This document shows, one piece after another, positions 1 to 11,161 of a DNA stretch of 64,000 bases. The stretch's first letter is position 1; every line of letters begins with the position of its first letter. The stretch comes from Stenocarpella maydis (lineage: Eukaryota > Ascomycota > Sordariomycetes > Diaporthales > Diaporthaceae), in contig NQMI01000011.1 in NCBI GenBank assembly GCA_002270565.1, forward strand, positions 663,055 to 727,054. Reading direction: 5' to 3'. The notes under the pieces were generated by a model. That model was not told the origin of the DNA. It did no database searches and worked only from the letters and a program-made list of their open reading frames with translations. The position numbers were made by a program, and so were the translations under genes.

Positions 1-2013
1 GTACGGAACGGCCGTGCAGGCGTGCCGCGAGGAAAACCTGCCGACGGTCCGAGTCACCGCAGGCGGTCAAGGAGTGAAGCGGCGCATAGGCTAAATAGAC
101 AAAGCGACTGTTCAAGAGGCTTTGGACGAAACACTATCCCTACACTATCCCTCAGTCTACCGGGTAGTGTCGCCAACGATGCAACGGCTGAGCGAGCAGT
201 CATGGCAGTGGCAGAATGCGAGTGGTCAAGGGAAAGATTGTGTTGCGACCAGCAAATGATGAGACGGGGGGAGTAATGTGCGGTTCCTATTGTTCTACCG
301 CCGTCTTTTCCAAATTTCCAGCTCATCTGTGCCCCAACTCGGTTATATATCTTACCAGAACCTGGATGTTCCCAATTCCCTAAACCCGACGTCTTTCAGA
401 GGCAAAGACCACAGCGATGCCAATGCACAGCCAAACAACCCATCTTGGTCACCAACAAACAGCCAGGCTACCTACACTAGGCTAGGCAATTCCGTTCTCA
501 CGTGGTGCGTCGTAAGTCTGCAACCTGCAGGAGACGGTGACACCCTACGGCCAGTGCCACGGCTTACGAGCAAGTATGTAAACCACATTATGTATGCCTG
601 GTATGTGTGTCACAATCAACTGAGGCGAGAAGATCTCAGATGGATGCAGGGGTCAATTTCCCCCACCTTCCGGATGTGGAAAGATGGTATTGTGAATTTG
701 TGAGAGAGCCCGAGGCGGAAAAAAAAAGGCTGTGCATGTCGGGTCCCAGTGGATGATGAGTGGGGACATCATCAGACTTCGGGGTGGCGACTGCACAACA
801 ACCTTGGAAAGCGAAGCATGAGGCGAAGAATTCCCAGCCTGTCAGCACCCTTCGCCTTAGACGATATACACTACCATGCAGGCTGACTGGCTGTAGACCT
901 CTGACGGGAACTCCCAGTGGATTAGGATAAGCATGTGAGGAGGAGCAGGGTTTTGTAAGCATCTTCCCATATGAATATTGATAACCTCTGGGTCAGTCTC
1001 GTGGTGGACTTCCCTGGCCCGAGTTGCCCCCTCTGCCCCTTTGGCCTGGCACGCAGGGTCTTCCAATCTGCAAGGACTACCCTGGAAAGTGGGTGCGGAA
1101 ATCCAATTCGGCCCTCCTGCTTGTCGCCGTCTTGCCCTCCTGCGCCGCTCTCACTGCACTCCTTACCCTGCCCCAAGGCTGCACGGTACTTTGTGCCCAA
1201 GGTACTTACTTTTTCTCAGCAGCATTCCCTCCCAGCACGACCGGCCTAATCCACTACCTAGGTAGTACCTACCTGCTCGGCCGTGCTGTGTGGTGCTCTT
1301 GTTGTCGTAGTATACTACATACCTAGGTACCTACCTACTTAAGCAGGTATGCAGGAAAGAAGAAGTCGTAGTATAGCCAGCCAGAAGATTTGTTTGCATG
1401 TCACACAAGTCTAATTTACCCTGTCTCACATCTTTCTTTTGTCACTCTCACCCTCATCAGCACACCAGCTCACTCCCCGCCCACTGGCCAAGCAACCCCT
1501 CACATTTCAACCACTTTCTCCATCAACTCACAAGTACCACCATCTCAGGAAGGAGAAAAAAAGGGAACCTCCGCCGCCACATCCACATCCTGCAAGTGCC
1601 TCAAGGCTCTGGCTCTGGATCAGGTACTTAGTGTAAGTACTCCGTATCACGGCCCAAAACGGTACATAACCAATGGCGGCCCGAAACTGGACGGAGGAAA
1701 ATTCGATTCGTACCTGCCCCACTCACACGGCAAACGGTTTTCACCCCACCTCCACCTTTTTTTTGTCTTGCCCTTGCCTTCTCCCATTGCCCTGGCCTGC
1801 CCTGGCCCAGAGTCAGGAGCCCTGCTGCGTCCTTCCAACTCAATACACCCCAACGCCAGCCAGATTTGAAAACCTCATTTCTCTCTCCTACACCTTTTTT
1901 CCATACTCAGCCTTTCCGCTGACCATATTCTCACCTGCTCGTCTCAGACCTCAACCTGTTCACTCGCCCCAGACACCAACTTCCGCCCACCCCCCCAAAC
2001 CCAACCAACAATC
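1..2013. other. Intergenic region, no gene recognised
   Basis: Short open frames on both strands overlap one another and none has recognisable domains or a convincing splice structure. From about 1400 to 2010 the plus strand is rich in C and T with few G, typical of the leader of a strongly expressed fungal gene, and it runs directly into the ATG of the CCHC-protein gene. Two exact copies of the palindrome TACCTAGGTA lie at 1255-1264 and 1320-1329. Confidence 0.6.
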
Positions 2014-3411
2014 ATGGATGCCAGCAACTTCGGCGGCGGCGCTGCTCCTCGCGCCTGCTACAGCTGTAAGTTGGACCCCTTGCCCGCCCATGCTGCCCTT
2101 GCCTCCATTCCCAAGGGCGCCCAAGTACAACGCACAAAATCCCGGTGGTCTCGTGACCTCGTGGTCTCGTGTCAGCGGCATTGCAAACCTCGTCTTCCCT
2201 TCAGCCCACCTCAGTGGCCTTGTCGCAGTCCATCTGGGCAGCCAACGGCCGCTTACCGTTTTGACTGCGCCATCGTTCCGCCTGCCGTCTGCAAAGCCGG
2301 TCCCAAGCCGGCGGTACACTTCATGCGCGCGCTTGGGGTTGCCATCCCCTCCCCACCCCAATTCACAATTGCTCCTCGGCTCTGTTTGCAGCGACCCAAT
2401 TCTAAGAGCTCATCTCCAGGGCACAAAATGTACCCTTCTATTTCGTTCACGTTGGCGTGGTGTGTTGAGAGATCTGACGAGTGTGCGATTTAGGCGGTGC
2501 CACCGATCACCAGGTATGCATGGTCACAAACCAGAGCGGATGAGGTCGAGGTCGTGTCATGCCGTGTCCTTCGCAGATACTGACAAAATCCTTTACAGGC
2601 TCGCGAGTGCCCTACCCGTGGACCCGCCAAGTGGTAAGTGCCTGTCCGATGCCCAAAGGCGAGTCGCGACGAATACTAATCAGGCTTCTTCCAGCTACAA
2701 CTGCGGAGGTGAGACCTGCGGACCTCGTCCAACGATTATGAGTTCCCATGCTGACTAGGATATTTCGCGCCACCAGCTGAGGGTCACATGAGTGAGTTTT
2801 CTGGTCCCTTCCCTATAGATATGCTGGGCGCAGCGTATTGACCATTACCGTACAGGCCGTGAATGCCCGGAGGGTGCTAAGGACACCAAGACCTGCTACC
2901 GCTGCGGTCAGGCTGGCCACATCTCCCGTGACTGCCAGTCTGCTGGCCAGTCCGGTGGTGGTGGCGGTGGCGGCCAGGACTGCTACAAGGTTAGTTCATG
3001 ACGCCCAGCGAGCGCAAATGGACCTTGCTAAAGTGTTCACAGTGTGGTGAGGTCGGCCATATCGCTCGCAACTGCCCCCAGAATGGCAGCTACGGTGGTG
3101 GGTATGGCGGCGGTCGTGGCGGCTACGGCGGTGGCTACGGCGCCGGCGGCGGTCAGAAGACCTGCTACAGCTGCGGCGGCATTGGCCACATGTCTCGTGA
3201 GTCCTCTCTGCTTGGATGAATATACCCGCCTCCAGACCGGTAGCTGACATTTGCCCCAACAGGTGACTGCGTCAACGGCTCCAAGTGCTACAACTGCGGC
3301 GAGAACGGCCACTTCTCTCGCGACTGCCCCAAGGGCACCTCCACTGGCGAGAAGATCTGCTACAAGTGCCAGCAGCCTGGCCACATCCAGTCCGAGTGCC
3401 CATCGGCCTAA
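2014..3411 (+). CDS. GIS2: CCHC zinc-knuckle nucleic-acid-binding protein, Gis2/Byr3/CNBP type
   Basis: Eight exons read as 190 aa: 2014-2065, 2494-2513, 2599-2633, 2695-2708, 2777-2791, 2856-2989, 3043-3196 and 3263-3411. All introns are GT-AG and the frame closes exactly. The product has seven CX2CX4HX4C knuckles, the number usual for the CNBP/Gis2/Byr3 family; typical examples are [14 protein letters not shown] and [15 protein letters not shown] Gly-rich stretch separates knuckles 3 and 4, and a GGY/RGG-like stretch separates knuckles 4 and 5. Family members bind single-stranded nucleic acid and mRNA, associate with ribosomes and affect translation and stress granules, so a cytoplasmic role is expected. 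Knuckle 1 spans exons 1-3 and knuckle 2 spans exons 3-6, using exons of only 14 and 15 nt. Intron 1 (428 nt) is long for a fungus. The pyrimidine-rich leader suggests strong expression. Family assignment is secure; the exact ortholog name is by analogy. Confidence 0.93.
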
Positions 3412-4404
3412 GTGAGCTGCGGCATACAGACGACTACAAAAGCTTACAACAGCCGGCCTGGTACTGTCAGGCAGCAGTGTCTTGACTGCCATTGATTGAT
3501 GGAGGTTGTGGATTCGCGATGGGATGCGAAGTTGCGGCTCCAGTGTGGAGCGGTGCTTGGGACCTGTGGTGACGAATGGTCGTCTGGATACCCCGGATCA
3601 TGATGTGATGGCTCTTTTCTTTTGCTCTTTTGGAACTTATTCTGCGACACCGATACTGACTCTTGGCGGTGTCTGCCGCCAAACTACGACTAGACGAGGA
3701 ATGGGCCCCGGTCTTGTATGAAGCGGCAGACTTTCGGGGATTTGGTCCACAAAAAAATCGGGCTTGACTTTCAATACGGACTTCGGCATAATGACTTGCT
3801 TTTTTACTCAAAAATCGGTAACACATGGCACGGCAATGGACTGCACTCTAGTTGAGACAACCTACTCAATAGGCTCTTGGTAGAGGAAATTGATGACACA
3901 AAAGCAACTTTGTTCGCATGATGACTGAAGGACCTATCCAAAGCAAGGCCCTCGGCCAACGTCTGCGGCGTGTGCATCGCCGCTCAAGTCCCCTACAGCT
4001 CACTGTCTTGACGAATACAGAAACTTGTCGGCTTGCAATCCGAACCATCCCTCAAACAATTGTTGAGGGGAGATGAGCGCGCATGACGTGGTCTTCTCGT
4101 TGTGGAAAAGTAGGCATGCCACGGTGGTACGTATGTCTTTACGCCAAGTGTTCCAATATAACGCCACATGGCCAGTTCGAGGTAGAATCGATGGCTATTT
4201 ATGAATGCCTCCGCCAGCGACGTAGCGACCAAAGCAGGTGCCTTCCTAGGTATGTATCTATCTACTTGGAGTGGAGACCTTTGCCTCTATAATCCATTAT
4301 ACCTGGGTGTGAGAAATTCTGCTGAGCTGCTCGCTGACCAGCACCAGCCCGCACGGACCTATGACACGAAAAGGAGACGATCGCGTCGAAACCAGCACCC
4401 CTCT
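3412..4404. other. Intergenic, converging 3' ends
   Basis: This is the 3' flank of the CCHC gene (plus) and of the amine oxidase (minus); the two genes point towards each other. No coding signal or RNA gene was recognised. The segment near 4255-4310 becomes AT-rich. Confidence 0.5.
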
Positions 4405-6197
4405 CTAATCAACATTCTCAGGAGCGGCCTCGTGATCACCACCGCCGGCATCGCCGCCAGCGTTGCCCGCATCCCAGCCGTGCAGCTCGGCAAGGCGCAT
4501 GGCGACGCTCTCCCCGCTCCAGTATGCGCCCGTCGCCGTGCCCAGCGCCACAAAGGGCGACGTGTGCTCGCCGGCCAGCCAGACGCCCCCCTCCCTCCAG
4601 CCCTCACGCATCGCCTTGATGTCCTCGTCGCCCTCGCGCAGGCCCACCTGGAAGTTGCTGTAGGACCCGTTGCCCGCGAGGTCGTCGGCCAGCCAGGAGG
4701 TCGCGTAGCTGCAGACGGGCTGGCAGCCAGGGTCGCCGGCCCGGTAGTTGGGCAGCCTGGTGTAGTATGGGCTGAAGAAGCCGCAGAGGAACTTGTCCCG
4801 CTCCCGGGCGGACTGGAGCGACCTGGCCGTGTGGACGATGTGCGCCGACTGGGCCCCGTAGATGTAGAAGAGGAGGGTCGGGTGCGACACCTCCGGCCCG
4901 AGGGATGCGAGCTCGACGACCTCTATCGTCCAGCGGTCCGGGTTCGTGTCTGGCGCGAAGCGGGGTGAGAGCCACTGGGCGAAGCCTTGGACCCTGCGGC
5001 CGCCATTGTTGGGGTCCGGCTCGAGCCAGAAGGCCTTGGGGAAGGAAATGTACACCTTCTCTAGGCAGCCATAACTGATGCTGTTGATGGCCTTGGCGAG
5101 GCTGGCAGGCAGGGCTGGGTCGAAGGCGTCTGAGTTCTTCTGTAGCCAGCCCAGGGGGCAGGTGACCACGAGTTCGTCAAAGGAGAGCCGGGCGCCGCCG
5201 GCAAGTGTCACCCCGACCGGGTCTTTTGGAGACTGCCGTGCATGGATCCTGTGCACAAGGGTGTTGTATCTGATGGTTGCACCTCTGAGAGCTGGCGCAG
5301 AGACATGTGCGAGGATCTTGGCGTACGTGCCGGAGCAGTAGAGGTTCTCTGGGGGTCATGTATCGGTGACTATGCAACCAAAAGGGATCGAAGGAGAGAA
5401 CACTCACCGCCTTCTATGCACTCCTCCAGCCAGAAGAATTTCAAGCTCTGCCTCTCGACCGGGCTGCCCACAAACGCACCCCACAGGTCGGCCATCTGGA
5501 GCACAATATCCCTTTTCCTCTCCCAGTTCTCCGTGGACTCGGGTATCAACTCCTTCAGCGTCACCTTGAAGAAGTCCAGCAAGCTTTCGCCGGGGTCGAT
5601 GTCGGCGGAGTTCTTGTTGGAGTGCTTGAAGGCGGCCTGTACGATATCCCACATCATCTCTGAGTAGCGCTCACCGTCTTCGAGGCCGTAGAGCTCGCCG
5701 TCCTCATTAAATACATAGGAACCGGTATCCCAGCTCCACAAGGCCGTGTCTGTCGCTTTTGCGATGTCCAGGATAGGGTTGTTCTTGGTGCCGTGGACCC
5801 AGTTAGGCCCTACATCAACCGTGATGCCATTGTCCAGGCGGTCTTGGTATAGGCGACCGCCTAGCCTGTCCCTGGCCTCGAGGATGGTCACCTGGAAGCC
5901 GTGCTGAAGGAGGATATCGGCGCAGCGCAAGCCTGCTAACCCAGCACCGATAATGCCGATATGGGGTAATTGGCCATTTCTGGCGGGCTCCTATGCGTCT
6001 GATCAGCCTGGAACTTGGCGTTGGTCCTGACCAGTATCCGGATGGTGGGAGCCTGATGGGAGGTAAGTGAGGTGGTATTCGTGGGAGAGATGTGCGAGTA
6101 GTACGGTGCCAGTGCAAGGTTGGGCCCCGAGGGGCTCAAGGGTCCAGGACAGTAGAGTGCTCATGAAGCTTTGTCTTACTTTTATCTTTGAAGCCAT
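4405..6197 (-). CDS. Flavin-containing amine oxidase, polyamine-oxidase type
   Basis: Three exons on the minus strand (6197-6180, 5990-5408, 5348-4405) give 514 aa. The first exon encodes only MASKIK; its GTAAG donor and the TAG acceptor at 5991 keep the frame. Residues 17-27 hold the dinucleotide-binding motif GIIGAGLAGLR, and E44 in ILEARDRLGGR is the expected FAD-ribose ligand. GPNWVHG follows, as in the spermine/polyamine oxidase and LSD1 superfamily. Near the C terminus WLAGEHTSPFVALGTATGAY is the conserved FAD-binding end of the fold. The family oxidises polyamines such as spermine or N-acetylspermine with release of H2O2. There is no signal peptide and no SWIRM or other chromatin domain, so a metabolic enzyme is more likely than a histone demethylase. 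The substrate cannot be read from sequence. The Gly/Asp-rich tail after the domain looks unstructured. Confidence 0.88.
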
Positions 6198-8179
6198 GCC
6201 GTGTAGTGGCTTGTCGGGTTGATTTGGATTGAGCGCGGAAATCGTCTGGCAGTGTATTGACTTCAGGTCAAGATAAATCCTGGACATGTGCCGCAGGGCT
6301 GGACTAGTGCACGTCATCGAATAAGCATCCATGTTTAGCAGGTCGGAGGGGTGCGTCGGAGAGCAAGGATAAGACGACGGGCTGCTTTCTGAAGAATGTC
6401 ATGGAGGGAGCGATAGTCCGTTCCTCTCATACTCGAGTATGGAATATAGGTAGGTGAGGGGGGCAGGACGGCACGAGGACAGCCGGGTGAAGAGCAGATC
6501 GAGAGGAGGGTTATCACAGAAAATAGCTATTGACTGGCAGTGCCGCCACTTGGCAGCAAATAGAAATGAGCATGTGTGTAAATCTGCAAATCCAAAGCAC
6601 GCGGAAACGGGGATTGCAGCTATCTTGAACCACGTCGTAGAGTGGAGGAACAAGTCACGACGCCAATGAAGTGTGCCATGTCCACGTGGGGCTCTAGGAT
6701 GGCCAGCAGTCACCACCGGCGCCGCACCCCGGAAGAGTACAAGCCAAGGGACTCCCGCTGTCAATTTTAAACTCATTATGCTCCTCCCAGGAACATATGT
6801 TGCATAAGGACCCCTGGCTCTAAGCCCCCAGGGCCTCCTTCATCAGCGGGCCCGGCCATCTCGGATTTGAGGCGATGCGCGGGCTATCTGGCCGAAAAAA
6901 GTTGTTGAGCGGAGCGGGAGCAGCAACTGTACTTGCAACATGAGGGGAGGCCTTGCGGAGTGACGAAGAAGGCGTGTAGTGCAGGCGAGCTCGGCGAGTA
7001 CTTTGTAGGCTGGCCCCGGCCGTGGTCGGCCAACCCAAAGGTGGGTTGAGCCTGTCCCGAAGGGGGGTTGAGCGTGGGGCAGCGATCGGCTAGTAAGGAA
7101 GCGAGAGGGACAAGGGAACCAGGGATGAGGCTTACCGTCGACGGGGCGCGTATGTGCGGCAGAAAATGGCCGTTGGCGTCTGCAGCAAGCGCATAGGCCT
7201 CTGCTGTATGTGAATCCGAGAGACCAAGGCGGCTGTCAGGGTGGGTGTGTGTGCGTTTGTTGATGGTGGGTGAGGTGAGAAAATCAACAGGTGGGGGGCG
7301 CCTCAGAGCATCGAAGGAATGTTAAGAGGTCGCAGTGGGGTCCGGCACAAATGCTTGGGATGCTCAATTCCGCAAGACGCATCCGTCTGCTACTTACAGG
7401 CAGGCACACGGGAAGGAGAAGTAATACATATGTGGTGGGATTAAGTAGAACTCAATTCGTGCTCTCTGCGCCAGGCGTGGCAGCTTCACAGGCTACCAGC
7501 AATAAACACATCGCCCATCCCGTCATGGTATATGCGTGCAGTAGTAGTGTTGGGTCTACTCTTGGGCCCTTCTCAGGGGGTAACATGTGTCCAATACGGC
7601 GCGATCAAAGTGACCACTCTCTGTAGTCTTGTATACTCGGAGCAACATTTGAAGGCTTGGTGAAGAATGCCCCACTAGCCCTTCACATGCTCGAGAACAG
7701 GGGGCCAGGGCCAAGTCTGGGGGAAGCTGAGATAGACGTGGCCAATGGGGCTCAATGCAAATACAAGCTCCCGGGACCAGCTTCCCCAGCCCGAGCACCG
7801 CCCATGCTTCCCCATCTCCAGGGGCGGTGGGTGGGGGACCAGACACCGCAGATATCCAGTCTGAGCCGAGGCAACTTGGCCCATTCCGCCAAGGCCGCCG
7901 TGCTGTCTGGTCATCAGCATCGTCTTCATCCGGTGTCTTTCCCTGGTCTGACCCCTTCTTCTCCTTGGATTATTTCCCCCCCTTCCTCCTACTCTTCTGT
8001 TGGTGTCCAGCCCCAGATCCTGTTCACCGAGAGATTATCATCATCCGCCCTTCACCTACTCAATCCTTTCACGGCCAGATCAAGGATCCCCCCTGGCGTC
8101 CCTGACACTCCAGTGTGCTTCCACGACCTTACCTCGGCTTCCTGTCTCTCAAAACACAGACCCTTGCTCAGCCGCCACA
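6198..8179. other. Intergenic between divergent genes, no gene recognised
   Basis: Nearly 2 kb separates the amine oxidase start (minus) from the acyl-CoA dehydrogenase start (plus), so both promoters should lie here. Open frames are short and mutually overlapping. The last 250 bases before 8180 are rich in C and T, which fits a leader of the dehydrogenase gene. No RNA gene or repeat was seen. Confidence 0.5.
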
Positions 8180-9798
8180 ATGGGTTCCGTAGCTACAACC
8201 AAGACCTTCACTCGTGAACAGGTCAAGAAGGAGGGAAACACAGGAGACCAGGTGCTGTTTATCATCGACAGCAAGGTCTACGATGTATCCGACTTCCTCG
8301 ACGCCCACCCCGGAGGCGAAGCCGTCCTGCGCCAGGTTGCAGGCACGGATGCCACGGATGACTTCTACAATCTCCACCGCCACGAGGTCTTGACGGGCAA
8401 GTATGCCGAGTTGGCCATTGGTACTATCGAGGGTGAGAAGCCCCAGGTAGTCAACCCAGGCCCGGGAGAGCTTTCCAAGGTCCCCTATGCCGAGCCCCTC
8501 TGGTTGTCTGAGCCTTTCAAGAACCCCTACTACAACGACAGCCATCGGAGACTGCAGAAGGCCATCCGCAAGTTCACCGATCTGCACGTCACGCCCGAGG
8601 CACAGGCGAAGGAGAAGGACGGCACATACATCAGCCAGGAGCTCATTGACCTCATGGCCAAGGAGGGCGTCCTGCACATGCGACTTGGGCCTGGCAAGCA
8701 CCTCCACTCTGCGCCTTCGCTGCTTGGTGGTGCTGTGAAGCCCGAGGAGTTTGACTACTTCCACGATCTCATCATCGGCCAGGAACTGGTGCGATCGTCA
8801 GCCAGAGGCTTCCAGGACGGTAACATGGCAGGAATGATCATTGGGTTGACCGCCGTCCTCAACTTCGCAAATGATGAGGCCTTCAAGAAGAGGATTTCGG
8901 ATGAGGTGTTCAGTGGCAAGAAGAAGATCTGCCTGGCCATCACTGAGGCTTTTGCCGGAAGTGATGTCGCCCGCCTCAGGACAACCGCAAAGAAGACGCC
9001 TGACGGCAAGCACTACATTGTGAACGGAACTAAGAAGTGGATCACCAACGGCGTCTTCAGCGATTACTTTGTCACCGGAGTGCAGACAGACAAGGGCCTG
9101 AGTGTGCTGCTCATCGAGAGGGGCGAGGGCGTCGACACCAAGCTGATCAAGACGAGCTACTCTACCGCGGCCGGTACTACCTTCATCACCTTCGACAATG
9201 TCAAGGTGCCAGTGGAGAACCTGCTTGGAAAGGAGAACCAGGGCATCTATGTCATTCTCAGCAACTTCAACCACGAGCGGTGGACCATGTGCTGTAAGTT
9301 TGGCCAAAGTATGCGAGGTTTGCGAGCTCACGGGCTAACTAGTTTCCTCCAGGCGGTACTGTACGATACTCACGGACCATCGTTGAAGAGACTCTCAAGT
9401 GGGCCCATCAGCGGTTAGTCTTTGGCAAACGGCTGATCGACCAGCCCGTTATCCGTCTCAAGCTGGCCAAGATGATTGCCCTTGTTGAAGCCCATCAGTC
9501 GTGGCTGGAGACCATCACCTACCAGATGTGCAACATGCCTTACTCTCAACAGTCCAAGTACCTCGGTGGACCGATTGGTCTGCTCAAGATGAGCGTGACC
9601 CGGATGGCTCACGAGATTGCGGATGAATCAGTGCAGATCTGGGGTGGGCGAGCTCTGACTCCTTCCAATATGGGTAGGACTATTGAGAATTTCAATCGTG
9701 GGTACAAGTTCGATGCCATACTAGGAGGCGCAGAAGAGGTCTTGGGGGATCTTGGTGTGAGGCAGGCTATGAAATTCATGCCTAAGGAGCGATTGTAA
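8180..9798 (+). CDS. Acyl-CoA dehydrogenase with N-terminal cytochrome b5 domain
   Basis: Two exons (8180-9293 and 9353-9798) joined across a 59-nt intron give 519 aa. The start is the ATG in GCCACAATGG. Residues 7 to about 85 form a cytochrome b5 heme domain with the HPGG motif (H43 as first heme ligand; H66 or H68 as the second). From about residue 130 the rest is an acyl-CoA dehydrogenase; the family signature is seen as ITEAFAGSDVARLR, and the C-terminal half carries QIWGGRAL and ILGGAEEVLGDLG. The family takes two electrons from an acyl-CoA through FAD; a fused b5 heme suggests electrons may pass by that route rather than only through ETF, which is inference. This b5-ACAD arrangement is known in fungi. 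The C terminus KERL is not a standard PTS1, so location (mitochondrion or peroxisome) is open. Confidence 0.93.
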
Positions 9799-10765
9799 AT
9801 CCGAAGGGGGTGTTATAGCGCACCGGGCTGTATGTGCTTGGGCCCTAGTACGTCACATAATCTATATACTGAACCGAGGTATAAGGGCCTTACGCTCATA
9901 AACATTTATAACTATTAAGAACTTTCTCTTGATGATTTTAAATAAGAAAATATTATTTTTTAAAAGGTTTTTATATTATATATTACTTTTATACTAATAA
10001 ACTTCTTAGCTAAGGTGTTATGGGCTGCACTCTGGCGCGACTGCACTGAGGTGCCAATGGGTGTCTATATAAAGCTAGGGAAGCAGGAAGCCTACAGCCC
10101 CCTCCTAGGTACTATGCCGAAGCCTACTTATAGCCAGAAGTCTGCTAAGGCCACCAGCCAATACATGGGTGTAAGGGTATTTGTCGCAGGCAGAATGAAT
10201 GAGTGTACGTAGTAGTCGAGTTGCGAAGTAGCAGCGTTAGAGCAGGATATTTGCAGAAATTAATACAACTAAACTTGTCCCCTTCCTCCTCCCTTATCAG
10301 CTCAGTATACCCTATCATTCTTATAGCTGGGGATTCTTACCATATTATGCATCCCTCACATGTGTATTGCGCACTAGTAGAGCCTATTCTCTAGTTTATC
10401 CGTTTGCAGAATCCGTTCTAGGCTGTAGATTTGGACCCTTCGTGCTAATAGCACAATGGGTCCTGATAATGGGCAATGTGACGATCCTTACGACCTATGG
10501 CAAAAAGAGGCTCAAATTGTCTGTAAAAAATTATTGATTTAAAACTATGGTTGCCTAAGTAATAGTAAGGAGGGAGCAGCAAAGCTGCGATCTCGTGTTG
10601 TGCTTGAAATAGAGGCTGCTGGGCTGATTAGATAAGCAGTGTGCAGGGACCAACTGGTTAGTCCAGCGGGCTTATCAGCCCACGGCCCTAACCAGCAACA
10701 GCCTATACTATAATATAAAGTATATTTTAGTAAAATAATGCTTCATTACATTATATTAAGAATAA
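9799..10765. other. Transition into AT-rich repeat island
   Basis: The base composition falls sharply after about 9880, where the 3' flank of the dehydrogenase gives way to TA-rich sequence full of TTATA and ATAAT strings. No gene was recognised. This marks the left edge of the RIP-affected island that runs to about 32 kb. Confidence 0.55.
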
Positions 10766-11161
10766 TGTTCCGGGGTCTAGGGGAACCGGTATGTTTTGGA
10801 ATCTAGAGGAAAACTAGCCTTAGTATCTCCCCCCCTCCAAGGCTATAAGAAGGGGCCTTCCTATATTGCTTTTAAGAAATTTCTAGTCCTAGAGAATCAA
10901 TCTTTTTATACCCTGTGAATTTGTATCTGTCTGATATATATGTGTGTATTGTGAAATCATTTCTTGTGCCCTCTTTTTCTGCCTCTCCTTTTTAGCAACC
11001 TTTATTCCCCTTATAACTCTCCTATTGCGTTAGGGGCTCCTCTTCTTGCCTTTTATGCTCCTCTTGGGGTGGTTGCTTGATCAGGGCTCTGGCAGAACGT
11101 GTGCCTTTTTGTGTGTGAGAAGGTTTTGTCCTCTCGCTCTCCCTTTAGGCCCGTTTTTACT
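10766..11161 (+). repeat. LTR-like repeat, left copy of an inverted pair
   Basis: About 396 bp beginning TGTTCCGGGGTC. It is repeated in inverted orientation at 14011-14410 with scattered transitions, for example GGGGTCTAGGGG against AGGGTTTAGGGG. The TGTT start and size fit a long terminal repeat. No target-site duplication is evident around the pair. Confidence 0.7.

Noticed and set aside
1673..2758. 361-codon open frame over the 5' part of the CCHC gene
   Set aside because: It runs through the leader, introns and exons in a different frame, has no domain, and conflicts with the well-supported eight-exon model.
4201..5667. Plus-strand frames opposite the amine oxidase
   Set aside because: Antisense shadows of a gene with clear FAD-binding motifs on the minus strand.
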